Below, piece by piece: positions 28,441-37,117 of a stretch of DNA of 64,000 nt (within the stretch, counting starts at the first letter, position 1; every line of letters begins with the position of its first letter). The position numbers and the translations under genes were made by a program. The notes under the pieces are model-generated. The model saw only the letters and a program-made list of their open reading frames with translations. It had not been told where the DNA came from and did no database searches. Source of the stretch: Pseudomonas marvdashtae (GTDB taxonomy: Bacteria > Pseudomonadota > Gammaproteobacteria > Pseudomonadales > Pseudomonadaceae). The stretch covers positions 774,001 to 838,000 of the forward strand of contig NZ_JABWQX020000001.1 in the NCBI RefSeq assembly GCF_014268655.2, written 5' to 3'.

Positions 28441-28569
28441 CTACTGGCAAACATCAGGATCAATGGGTGTGAGGGCAAGCAGCCCTCGTGAACGTCCTCC
28501 GTATCCCCACTTTGGTTCGCCTACTTCCCAAGGCATGTCGCCGAAAGCAAAAAAGGCCATGGGATACAT
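28441..28569 (-). CDS. Candidate 42-residue leader ORF of speC
   Basis: An ATG at 28569, preceded by CAAGGGAATC, opens a frame encoding MYPMAFFAFGDMPWEVGEPK and 22 further residues, ending TAG at 28441. The stop is part of the speC ribosome-binding site (TAGGAG) and lies 11 bases before the speC ATG, a layout that suggests coupling. The start lies inside a terminator-like hairpin, so translation and the hairpin would compete. It is not similar to SpeFL, the known ornithine-sensing leader of E. coli. It could be chance; conservation across species decides. Confidence 0.4.
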   Translation of the reverse strand: MYPMAFFAFGDMPWEVGEPKWGYGGRSRGLLALTPIDPDVCQ

Positions 28570-28585
28570 GATTCCCTTGGCCTTG
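28551..28585 (-). terminator. Terminator-like hairpin upstream of speC (attenuator or end of opuC mRNA)
   Basis: On the minus strand, AAGGCCAAGGGA pairs with TCCCATGGCCTT (one mismatch) and is followed by six T in total, a standard intrinsic terminator. It is about 120 bases before speC and about 330 bases past the opuCA stop. If the speC promoter is at 28646-28674 it would act as an attenuator in the leader; otherwise it ends the osmoprotectant operon. Confidence 0.65.
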
Positions 28586-28645
28586 CTGTCTCGTCGTCAG
28601 TACTTGAGCCGGATGGATCGTTTCCAGCATGGACGTTCGGCGCGA

Positions 28646-28674
28646 ACTTTAGGGCGTGAGGGGCCTGAGATCAA
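28646..28674 (-). promoter_or_regulatory. Possible speC promoter
   Basis: On the minus strand TTGATC (-35 like, 28669-28674) and TAAAGT (-10 like, 28646-28651) are 17 bases apart. Transcription would begin near 28639 and give a leader of about 210 bases including the hairpin and leader ORF. The match is only moderate. Confidence 0.3.
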
Positions 28675-28803
28675 CTAAAAATGTCGCGTTTTTGCACACA
28701 TCCGTCGTGCGGCGCGCGACAGCTCATGATGTAACCGACCGGTGTGACAGGTTGATGTTCCCTTTGATCTGTTTCGCTGCCCTCTGGATGCAGCGCCCGC
28801 TCT

Positions 28804-28897
28804 TGTGGCGAGGGAGCTTGCTCCCGCTTGGGTGCGAAGCGCCCATCGCTTTTTAGGGCCGCTGCGCGACCCAGCGGGAGCAAGCTCCCTCGCCACA
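28804..28897. repeat. REPIN-type inverted repeat (GGGAGCTTGCTCCC subtype)
   Basis: TGTGGCGAGGGAGCTTGCTC and its complement GAGCAAGCTCCCTCGCCACA bound a short core with GCGCCCATCGC. It follows the opuCA stop by 18 bases and could protect the 3' end of that mRNA. Confidence 0.9.
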
Positions 28898-28915
28898 AAG
28901 AGCAGTCGTGCTTGG

Positions 28916-30073
28916 TCAGACTGAGGCAGTTTCGGCCGGCGAGACAATACTGGTCTTGCCCCCACGGGACTTGCCGGAGCTCAGGTACTCGGCAATCGAT
29001 TCCTGAGTCACTTCGCCAAGGAACACCCGCTCGGCATCCATCACCGGCAGCCACGAGCGGTTGAATTCGTACATGCGCGACAACAGGATCCGCAGGTGTT
29101 CGTCATAGGCTGCGGTGGCGTTGAATTCCCGCAGGTATTGGCTGCAGGTGCCGGTCTGGCGATGCAGGTCGCGACGGCGGACATAGCCCAGGGCCTTGTT
29201 CTCGGCACAGGTGACCACCACGTAGCGACGGTCATGTTCGTCCATCAACTCCAACGCTTCACTTACCGGCGTTTCGGGGCTGACCGACGGGGCGTTGTCG
29301 GCGGCGTCTTCGGCCTTGACCAGCAACAGGCGCTTGAGCGTGCTGTCCTGGCCAACGAAGTTGCTGACGAACTCATCGGCCGGGTGCGCCAGCAACGTGT
29401 CCGGGTGATCGCACTGGATCAGCTTGCCGGCGCGGAAGATTGCAATCTTGTCCCCCAGCTTGATGGCCTCGTCGATGTCGTGGCTGACCATGATCACAGT
29501 CTTGTTCAGCGCCCGTTGCATCTCGAAGAACTCGTTCTGGATCATCTCGCGATTGATCGGGTCGACCGCGCCGAAGGGCTCGTCCATCAGCAGCAACGGC
29601 GCATCGGCGGCCAAGGCGCGGATCACGCCGATCCGCTGCTGCTGGCCACCGGACAATTCGCGCGGGTAGCGATGCAGGTACTGCTTGGGTTCGAGCTTGA
29701 TCATGCTCATCAGTTCGCGGGCGCGGTCGTGGCACTTCTGCTTGTCCCAGCCAAGCAGGCGCGGGACCACGGTGATGTTTTCCTCGATGGTCATGTTCGG
29801 GAACAGGCCGATCTGCTGGATCACGTAGCCGATGTTGCGACGCAGGGTCACTTCGTCGAGGCCGGTGGTGTCCTCGCCGTTGATCAATACCTTGCCCGAG
29901 GTGGGCGGGATCAAGCGGTTGATCATCTTCAGCGTGGTGCTTTTGCCACAGCCCGACGGCCCGAGGAACACGCAGATCTCGCCTTCGTTGACGATCAGGT
30001 TCACCGAGTCCACGGCCTTGACGTCCTTGCCGTTGCTCTTGAAGGTTTTGCTGAGGTTTTGAAGTTCGATCAT
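28916..30073 (-). CDS. opuCA: Osmoprotectant (betaine/choline/carnitine-type) ABC transporter ATPase
   Basis: The 385-residue ATPase drives uptake of quaternary-amine osmoprotectants. Visible parts: Walker A GPSGCGKSTTLKMIN near residue 40, the signature LSGGQQQRIGVIRAL, Walker B LLLMDEPFGAVD, and after residue 270 two CBS domains (VSEALELMDEHDRRYVVVT and MYEFNRSWLPVMD), a layout typical of ProV/OpuCA proteins that sense ionic strength. It starts at 30073, overlapping the stop of the preceding permease gene by four bases. It is the last gene of a four-gene operon read leftward. OpuC is preferred over ProU because of the two separate permeases flanking the binding protein. Confidence 0.88.
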   Translation of the reverse strand: MIELQNLSKTFKSNGKDVKAVDSVNLIVNEGEICVFLGPSGCGKSTTLKMINRLIPPTSGKVLINGEDTTGLDEVTLRRNIGYVIQQIGLFPNMTIEENITVVPRLLGWDKQKCHDRARELMSMIKLEPKQYLHRYPRELSGGQQQRIGVIRALAADAPLLLMDEPFGAVDPINREMIQNEFFEMQRALNKTVIMVSHDIDEAIKLGDKIAIFRAGKLIQCDHPDTLLAHPADEFVSNFVGQDSTLKRLLLVKAEDAADNAPSVSPETPVSEALELMDEHDRRYVVVTCAENKALGYVRRRDLHRQTGTCSQYLREFNATAAYDEHLRILLSRMYEFNRSWLPVMDAERVFLGEVTQESIAEYLSSGKSRGGKTSIVSPAETASV

Positions 30074-30723
30074 TTCAGTAATCCTTTGGGGGTCAGCGTA
30101 CGTTGCAGCCATTGCAGAAGCAGGTCGGCGAAGATGGCCAAGAGACTGACCAGCACGGCGCCGACGATCAGCATCGACATGTCGCTGCGGCTGATGGAAG
30201 CGAGGATGAGCACGCCCAGGCCACCGGCGCCGATGGTGGCGGCGATGGTCATGACACCGATGTTCATGACCACGGCAGTGCGTACGCCGGCGAGGATCAC
30301 CGGCACGGCGATGGGCAACTCGACCATGCGCAGGCGTTGGCCGAAGGTCATGCCGATGCCGCGGGCGGCTTCACGGATGCCCGGTTCGACGCCGGTCAGG
30401 GCCAGGTAGGTGTTACGCATGATCGGCAGCAGCGAATAGAGGAACACCGCGGTGATTGCCGGCATCGGGCCCAAGCCCTGGCCGAACTTGGAGTAGAACG
30501 GCAAGAGTAGGCCGAACAGCGCGATTGACGGGATCGTCAACAGCACCGTGGCGCTGGCTTGCAGAGGGCCGGCAAGCGCCGGGAAGCGGGTCATGAAAAT
30601 GCCCAGCGGCACGCCGACCACAATCGCCAGGGTCACGGCGATGCCCACCAGGGTGATGTGCTGCCAGGTCAGGTGCAGCACCAGCGGCCAGTCCAGATGG
30701 GAAAAGGCGTCAAGAAAATCCAT
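30070..30723 (-). CDS. opuCB: Osmoprotectant ABC transporter permease (217 residues)
   Basis: An inner-membrane permease with about five or six helices: LVGIAVTLAIVVGVPLGIFM near 27-46, a helix around 60-80, ITAVFLYSLLPIMRNTY near 90-106, and a C-terminal block. The ABC coupling loop EPGIREAARGIGMTFGQRLR lies near residue 113. It sits between the binding protein and the ATPase; its stop overlaps the ATPase ATG. The letter B follows the naming order read from the ATPase end and is tentative. Confidence 0.85.
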   Translation of the reverse strand: MDFLDAFSHLDWPLVLHLTWQHITLVGIAVTLAIVVGVPLGIFMTRFPALAGPLQASATVLLTIPSIALFGLLLPFYSKFGQGLGPMPAITAVFLYSLLPIMRNTYLALTGVEPGIREAARGIGMTFGQRLRMVELPIAVPVILAGVRTAVVMNIGVMTIAATIGAGGLGVLILASISRSDMSMLIVGAVLVSLLAIFADLLLQWLQRTLTPKGLLK

Positions 30724-30738
30724 GGCTTTTCCTCCAGG

Positions 30739-31641
30739 TCATTGGGTTGAGAGCAGCGAATGCTGGCGCAGGAAATCGGCGGCAACGGCGGAAGGACTTT
30801 CGTGATCGACGTCCACCCGGGCGTTGAGCTGGCGCATGGTTGCGTCATCAAACAGCTCGGCCAGCGGCTTGAGTTGTGCAGCGAGTTGTGGGTGTGCGTC
30901 GAGGAATGCCTGGCGCACCACCGGCGCGGCGGTGTAGTCGGGGAAGTAGTGTTTGTCGTCTTCCAGCAACTTCAGTTTGAAGGCGTTCAGGCGACCGTCT
31001 GTGGTGTAGACCAGGCCGGCGAAGACTTGGCTGTTGCGCAGGGCGGTGTAGACCAGGCCCGCGTCCATCTGGCGGATGTTCTTGCGGGTCAGGTTCATGC
31101 CGTACTGTTCGACCATGCCGGCCAGACCGTCGGAGCGGTTGGCGAACTCGGTGTCCAGCGCCACCAGGTGATTTTCGCCGGCCTCGGCCTGCAACACCGT
31201 ATTCAATTGGCTGATGGAGTTGATCTGCGGGTACTTCTTCGCGACTTTCTCCGGCAGCGCCAAGGCGTAGGTGTTGCTGAATTTCGACGGCGTCAGCCAG
31301 ACCAGGCCTTTTTTCCCGTCGAGTTCTTTTACCCGGGCGTAGGACTGGGCGCTGTCGAGTTTCTCGGTGACGTGATTGTAGGCCACCAGCGACACGCCGG
31401 TGTATTCCCACAGCAGGTCCAGCTGCCCGGTTTCGTGAGCGCTGCGGGCCAGGTTGCTGCCAAGGCCGCCGGTGATCTGCGCGTCGTAGCCTTTGCTGCG
31501 CAGGTATTGGGCGGTGATTTCCGCCAGCAAGGTCTGTTCGGTAAAGACCCGTGCGCCGAGGCGGATCAATGGTTTTTCAGCTGCTTGGACAAACCCTGCC
31601 AATAGCAGGACGCAGCCCAGGATCAAGCTCAACTTCTTCAT
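30739..31641 (-). CDS. opuCC: Osmoprotectant ABC transporter substrate-binding protein
   Basis: The 300-residue periplasmic binding protein has a signal peptide (MKKLSLILGCVLLLAGFVQA, cleavage after VQA) and an OpuAC/ProX-type body: IRLGARVFTEQTLLAEITAQ at the N-terminus, LLWEYTGVSLVAYN near residue 78 and FAGLVYTTDGRLNAFKL near 206. Such proteins bind glycine betaine, choline or carnitine; the ligand cannot be fixed here. It is 15 bases upstream of the 217-residue permease gene and 24 bases downstream of the other permease. Confidence 0.88.
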   Translation of the reverse strand: MKKLSLILGCVLLLAGFVQAAEKPLIRLGARVFTEQTLLAEITAQYLRSKGYDAQITGGLGSNLARSAHETGQLDLLWEYTGVSLVAYNHVTEKLDSAQSYARVKELDGKKGLVWLTPSKFSNTYALALPEKVAKKYPQINSISQLNTVLQAEAGENHLVALDTEFANRSDGLAGMVEQYGMNLTRKNIRQMDAGLVYTALRNSQVFAGLVYTTDGRLNAFKLKLLEDDKHYFPDYTAAPVVRQAFLDAHPQLAAQLKPLAELFDDATMRQLNARVDVDHESPSAVAADFLRQHSLLSTQ

Positions 31642-31665
31642 AACGATTCCTTTATCCAGCCAGGC

Positions 31666-32382
31666 TCAGGACGGGCGCAAGCCACGTTCCAGCCAGAGGC
31701 GGCTGGCGAGGGTCACCAGACCGTCGAGCAGCAATGCCAGCAGCGCCGTGCAAGCGGCGCCGAGCAACAATTGCGGCTGGTTGTTCAAGGCAATGCCGGG
31801 GAAGATCAGGCTGCCAAGGCTATTGGCACCGATCAGGAAAGCCAGCGGGGCGGTGCCGACGTTGATCGCCAACGCTACGCGCACGCCACCGACGATGATC
31901 GGCACGGCGTTGGGCAGTTCGACTTTCCAGAGCACTTGGCGTGGGGTCATGCCGATGCCGACGGCAGCTTCCTTGAGCGAGCCCTGGACATTTTTCAAGC
32001 CTTCGTAGGTGTTGCGCACGATGGGCAGCAGCGAGGCGAGGAACAGGGCGAAGATGGCGGGCCCGCTGCCGATACCCAGGATGCCCAGGGCGATGGCCAG
32101 CACGGCCAGGGGCGGTACGGTATTGCCGATGTTGAACACCTGCATGAAGCGTTCGGCGCGCCCGACCATGCCGGGGCGGCTGAGGGCGATGCCGGCGGGG
32201 ATGCCGACGATCAGGGCCGCCAGCATGGAGGCCAATACAAGCATCAGGTGCGCTTGCAAGTAAAACAGCAGGTCGTCGCGGTAACGGTGGATCGTATCGA
32301 TGCCGATCCAGTGGACCAACAAGGCCAGGAGGGCGACGACGACCGCACCCCCGATAAGCCCTTTGCCATAGCGGATAGCCAC
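31666..32382 (-). CDS. opuCD: Osmoprotectant ABC transporter permease (238 residues), first gene of operon
   Basis: An inner-membrane permease with an N-terminal anchor (KGLIGGAVVVALLALLVHWI) followed by the core helices: LMLVLASMLAALIVGIPAGI near 46-65, PPLAVLAIALGILGIG near 94, and the coupling loop VQGSLKEAAVGIGMTPRQV near residue 132. It is the first gene of the leftward operon. The start is ATG at 32382 behind AAAAGGAGTCCGCCTGTG. The symbol follows the same tentative naming. Confidence 0.83.
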   Translation of the reverse strand: MAIRYGKGLIGGAVVVALLALLVHWIGIDTIHRYRDDLLFYLQAHLMLVLASMLAALIVGIPAGIALSRPGMVGRAERFMQVFNIGNTVPPLAVLAIALGILGIGSGPAIFALFLASLLPIVRNTYEGLKNVQGSLKEAAVGIGMTPRQVLWKVELPNAVPIIVGGVRVALAINVGTAPLAFLIGANSLGSLIFPGIALNNQPQLLLGAACTALLALLLDGLVTLASRLWLERGLRPS

Positions 32383-32811
32383 AGGCGGACTCCTTTTTTT
32401 TCAGTCGGCGCACGCTTACCCGGGCGGCAAACCATCACTGGTTGCCGGGAAAACGTTCGCGAGAAGCAGCTCTTTTCGAGGCCGGTAAAACGACGTCGAA
32501 GCGAACCATGAGCGCAGCCTCGTCAGGCTAACTTGCTGATTTTTCAGACCCTGACGGACGGCCGTAGCAAAGGGAGTGGACGTATGCACCGGTCAAAAGG
32601 TTCCCTGGGGCTTGCTCTCGGTGATCACTTCTCTTCCGTTCGGTTGACAAGATCATTCTTTTTTTTATTTCAAATAAGTATTAAGCGCTGTGAAAGTTGA
32701 CAGGTGTTCGAAGGGGATCGCTTCTGTAGCGTAGATCAAGTTCTTAGCGAGATAAGCGTGAAGAAACACCGCTAATTTAGCGCCTTGTTCGTTCATGTAA
32801 GGAAACCTGAA
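32383..32811. other. Spacer between the divergent opuC operon and the halovibrin-like gene
   Basis: This 429-base gap holds no gene I can support. The right half is AT-rich; TTGACA at 32644-32649 is a good -35 word for rightward transcription, but the -10 candidates after it (TATTTC, TAAGTA) are weak. The leftward opuC promoter must also lie here and was not located. Confidence 0.45.
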
Positions 32812-33735
32812 ATGAAAAGACAATTTTACATTGCGCTGTTTTTATTATTGACAGCTGGCTGTGCGACACATGAATTGGAAACGAGCACTGTGCATGAGCT
32901 GCCAGGGCAGACTGTCGACTCTCATGGCGCTGGGGTCCAAGGCGCAGGTACCGGTCCAGAAATAGCGGCCTATCTCACGGAAGCCTACAACAACGTCTTG
33001 CCCATGTGTCGCAACAACCCCTCGGCGCCGTCGTTCTTATGCACAGGGGTGACGCTACGGGCAACCCAACACTCTACGCAGTTTCATTTCTGGAATCCCA
33101 ACCCGACATCCACGGGCGTTTCTTTCTCTTGGTTGCGTAAAGACGCGAAGTTCGGCAAATTGGTATTTGGCTACAATAATGGTTTTATTCTTTATCCAGA
33201 GTTCTTTAAACCGACGGGAAAGATCTCATTGGCGGTGCTGTGTTTCTTTCCAGTCGACGGCGCCACCGACCATCGACCTGACGAAGGTTGTGGCCAATAC
33301 CCAAATCGCCCCAACAGCCGACCTTGCCAATCCCAAGGTATTACCACAGCCGCGCAATATATTGCCCACTTCAACGCTAACGCGGGTATGTACGGCGCAT
33401 TGTGTGGCTTCGATGTTCGTGACGAGCTGAATGAACAAGGCGCCCGTGCGTTCACTGAGGGCGTGAAGGCCCTGGGGCAACTTCCAGCCTCCGCCTTTCC
33501 TGTGCAGAATGAATTCCGCATAAAAAAATGGGCGCAAAATCTTGGCCAGACCCTTCCGATTGAGGCGGTTTTTTACATCGATAATACGGGTAAGGTTGGC
33601 GCTCAATATGATCAACGGGACTTTAAAACGCAGACCGGCATTTGGATTCCCATGATCAAGATTACGCTTCCTCAAACGGCCGCCAATGACGCGAAATTTG
33701 AGTTTATTCCCGCTGATCAGGCTATCTCCTCCTGA
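32812..33735 (+). CDS. Halovibrin HvnA-like lipoprotein
   Basis: The 307-residue product begins with a lipoprotein signal (MKRQFYIALFLLLTAGC; lipobox LTAG-Cys17), so it is exported and lipid-anchored or later released. The body matches my memory of the halovibrin HvnA family: YNNVLPMCRNNPSAPSFLCT, a FHFWNPNPTSTGVSFSWLRK block, GYNNGFILYP, CGFDVRDELN near residue 204, and PIEAVFYI with QYDQRDFKTQTGIW near the end. Vibrio halovibrins were described as secreted ADP-ribosyltransferases; whether this copy is active is unknown. The ATG at 32812 has a TAAGGAAAC site. It stands alone. Confidence 0.72.
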   Translation: MKRQFYIALFLLLTAGCATHELETSTVHELPGQTVDSHGAGVQGAGTGPEIAAYLTEAYNNVLPMCRNNPSAPSFLCTGVTLRATQHSTQFHFWNPNPTSTGVSFSWLRKDAKFGKLVFGYNNGFILYPEFFKPTGKISLAVLCFFPVDGATDHRPDEGCGQYPNRPNSRPCQSQGITTAAQYIAHFNANAGMYGALCGFDVRDELNEQGARAFTEGVKALGQLPASAFPVQNEFRIKKWAQNLGQTLPIEAVFYIDNTGKVGAQYDQRDFKTQTGIWIPMIKITLPQTAANDAKFEFIPADQAISS

Positions 33736-33856
33736 ACCGCTGGGGCTGGGCAGCGGAGAAGAAGATGTCTGATTCGTGCGTTGGGCGTGCGCTGTCAATG
33801 GAGGCGGGTCGTTAGGCTGCGCTTGAGCAGGTGGTCCCTAGGAAGGGTTCTGAGCT

Positions 33857-33862
33857 ATAATC
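33857..33862 (+). promoter_or_regulatory. Probable -10 element of prfC
   Basis: TATAAT, a perfect -10 hexamer, lies 36 bases before the prfC start. No good -35 is present at the usual distance. Confidence 0.5.
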
Positions 33863-33898
33863 GGCGCCCTTTTTGAATCACCTGCCAGGCGATTTCCC

Positions 33899-35482
<1,584 letters not shown>

Positions 35483-35501
35483 GCATCAAGCGTTGAAACC
35501 G

Positions 35502-35533
35502 AAAACCCCGCTGCGAAAGTTGCGGGGTTTTTT
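35502..35533 (+). terminator. Terminator after prfC
   Basis: AAAACCCCGC and GCGGGGTTTT form the stem around a TGCGAAAGT-type loop, followed by TTTTTTA, 19 bases after the prfC stop codon. Confidence 0.9.
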
Positions 35534-35680
35534 ATTGTCTGCACTTGTCTTAACCATGAGTAATTATCTGGGGGAGCGATTGCTCGCGATGGCAGTGGGT
35601 CAGCATGCATGGACGGGCTGCCGGCCTTGTAGTCGAGGCACCTACAAATGCCGGCCACCCTTTTGATGTGCGGCGAGTTG

Positions 35681-36040
35681 CTAGCGTGGATCGGCGATAT
35701 CCAGCGCCCGATTCGCCAGCAGTTCACTCACCTCAATCACCTGCAGGATCCCCATCGCAACATGTCGGCGAGAACCTTCAAGGTCAAATGCCAGGTCACT
35801 GATCATGGCGTTGGCGGAGGCCAGGTTTTCGCTGAGGTTGGCGAGCAGGCTTTCAGTGTCGATGCTCTCGACGACTGTGAAGAGCTGACTTGCTGGTAGA
35901 TCTTTCTTGGGCTTTGCCTGTTCCGGCTTCAGATAATAATCGAGCGCCCGCTCAGTGGCTTCGTGGAATTTTTCCGGGTCGAGGCTTGAGTAGGCAGAGG
36001 TGGGATCTGATTCAGGGGGATTGGGTGTGGCTTTGAACAT
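35681..36040 (-). CDS. DUF6124 family protein (copy 1)
   Basis: A 119-residue acidic protein of a small Pseudomonas family I recall as DUF6124, of unknown function. The N-terminus MFKATPNPPESDP and the later FTVVESIDTESLLANLSENL and ANAMISDLAFDLEGSRR blocks define it; a helical C-terminal part (AMGILQVIEVSELLANRALD) follows. The ATG at 36040 has a TAGGAG site. It resembles the gene at 48921-49304, so the window holds two paralogs. An unusually long upstream region with inverted repeats precedes it. Confidence 0.78.
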   Translation of the reverse strand: MFKATPNPPESDPTSAYSSLDPEKFHEATERALDYYLKPEQAKPKKDLPASQLFTVVESIDTESLLANLSENLASANAMISDLAFDLEGSRRHVAMGILQVIEVSELLANRALDIADPR

Positions 36041-36606
36041 GATGACGCTCCTATGGGAAATGAGAGCCGCCAAGACCTGTCGCTAAACAGAATGGTGGCG
36101 ACTGCACGCAGGTTAGCGAACCGGACATAGGCACCCGGTAGACCCGAAGGTCTCCTACATACAGCCGCCATAACGTAGTTGCGGGTTGGACCCTACAACG
36201 AAGCATGGTTGCTTATGTGCCTATGGTTCGGGTCGCTAAACCCGACCGCTGATTTTCAGCGACCCGGTAACCATAAAGTCCCGCTCCAAGGCGCACAAGC
36301 GGGCGGATTCTGGCTTAGTTGTAGGCAAAGGCGCAAGGCAACGTAGCCTCGGGACTAGCGCATCGTGTTGCTGGGTATTTGTCTGTAAGGCTTTATGAGG
36401 ACAGGTGTTAGCACCTATATCGTGCGGACCCCACAGAGGGGTGGCGTTAGTTGGATTGGATTTAACGCTTATTCGAAACCATTCTTTCGGGCGAGGGCAT
36501 TTCTGCTGGTTCGGTGGCGTCTTATCTGGTGAACCGGCCTGTTCAGAACTAGATTTTCCTGAGCGCCGTCGGGCCCCGGCTTTATCCGGAACAGAAGGAA
36601 TGGGTT
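36041..36606. other. Gene-free region with repeated GTTTAGCGA-type inverted repeats
   Basis: No gene is supported in these 566 bases. The word GTTTAGCGA or a close variant occurs at about 36079-36088 (minus), 36112-36121 (plus) and 36231-36240 (minus). A 23-base segment, 36113-36135, is an imperfect inverted copy of 36215-36239 (both contain ATAGGCAC and TAGCGA.CCG). A second inverted repeat pairs ATGGTTCGGGTCGCT at 36223-36237 with AGCGACCCGGTAACCAT at 36258-36274. It may be a structured leader RNA of the DUF6124 gene, a small mobile repeat or an operator array. Confidence 0.6.
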
Positions 36607-36858
36607 ATGAATAAGCTGCTACGCATGATGTTTTTGCTAAAGGTATTGGTGATGTTGTCCCTCGGTTCCACCGCTGCGTGGGCCGAATGCGATGAGCATG
36701 AGAAGCACGCGTCGAGTGGTTCGGTGGTTCAGGGTGAGTTGATGCTTGCCGCGACCGATGCGGATGCGGGGGATCCGGACGATGGCGAGGATGATGATGG
36801 TTCGCCAATCGATACGCCGGATGGCGATGAGGATGCAGAAGGCGATAGCCAGACGTAG
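36607..36858 (+). CDS. Small exported acidic protein, unknown
   Basis: An 83-residue product with a signal peptide (MNKLLRMMFLLKVLVMLSLG, probable cleavage after AWA) and a mature part rich in aspartate and glutamate; the last 34 residues are mostly Asp, Glu, Gly, Ser and Pro (DPDDGEDDDGSP, DGDEDAEGD). The composition suggests a disordered, perhaps cation-binding tail in the periplasm or outside the cell. The ATG at 36607 follows AAGGAATGGGTT. A strong terminator closes the unit. I do not recognise a family. Confidence 0.6.
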   Translation: MNKLLRMMFLLKVLVMLSLGSTAAWAECDEHEKHASSGSVVQGELMLAATDADAGDPDDGEDDDGSPIDTPDGDEDAEGDSQT

Positions 36859-36873
36859 ATTCCTGACCTGAAG

Positions 36874-36923
36874 AAAACCCCTCCAGCCCCCACTGAGACT
36901 CAGGTGGGGCTGGAGGGGTTTTT
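36874..36923 (+). terminator. Terminator after the small acidic protein gene
   Basis: AAAACCCCTCCAGCCCCA pairs with TGGGGCTGGAGGGGTTTT over a long stem (one bulge near the loop) and ends in five T. It begins 16 bases after the stop codon. Confidence 0.92.
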
Positions 36924-36959
36924 CATTCTGGGTGCATGACCCAAGGTGAAGATTTACCC

Positions 36960-37090
36960 TGTGGCGAGGGGATTTATCCCCGCTGGGCTGCGCAGCGGCC
37001 CCAAACCAGGCAACTCGGTGTGCCGGGAAGATTGCGTTCATTGCTTTTGGGCTGCTGCGCAGCCCAACGGGGATAAATCCCCTCGCCACA
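36960..37090. repeat. REPIN-type inverted repeat (GGGGATTTATCCCC subtype)
   Basis: TGTGGCGAGGGGATTTATCC on the left and GGATAAATCCCCTCGCCACA on the right are complementary; inner arms include GCTGGGCTGCGCAGCGGCCC and its mirror. It lies just downstream of dppF. The same subtype occurs at 50280-50406 and 55051-55183. Confidence 0.9.
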
Positions 37091-37117
37091 AGTGCCCTAT
37101 CTGCTTTGCCCTACACC

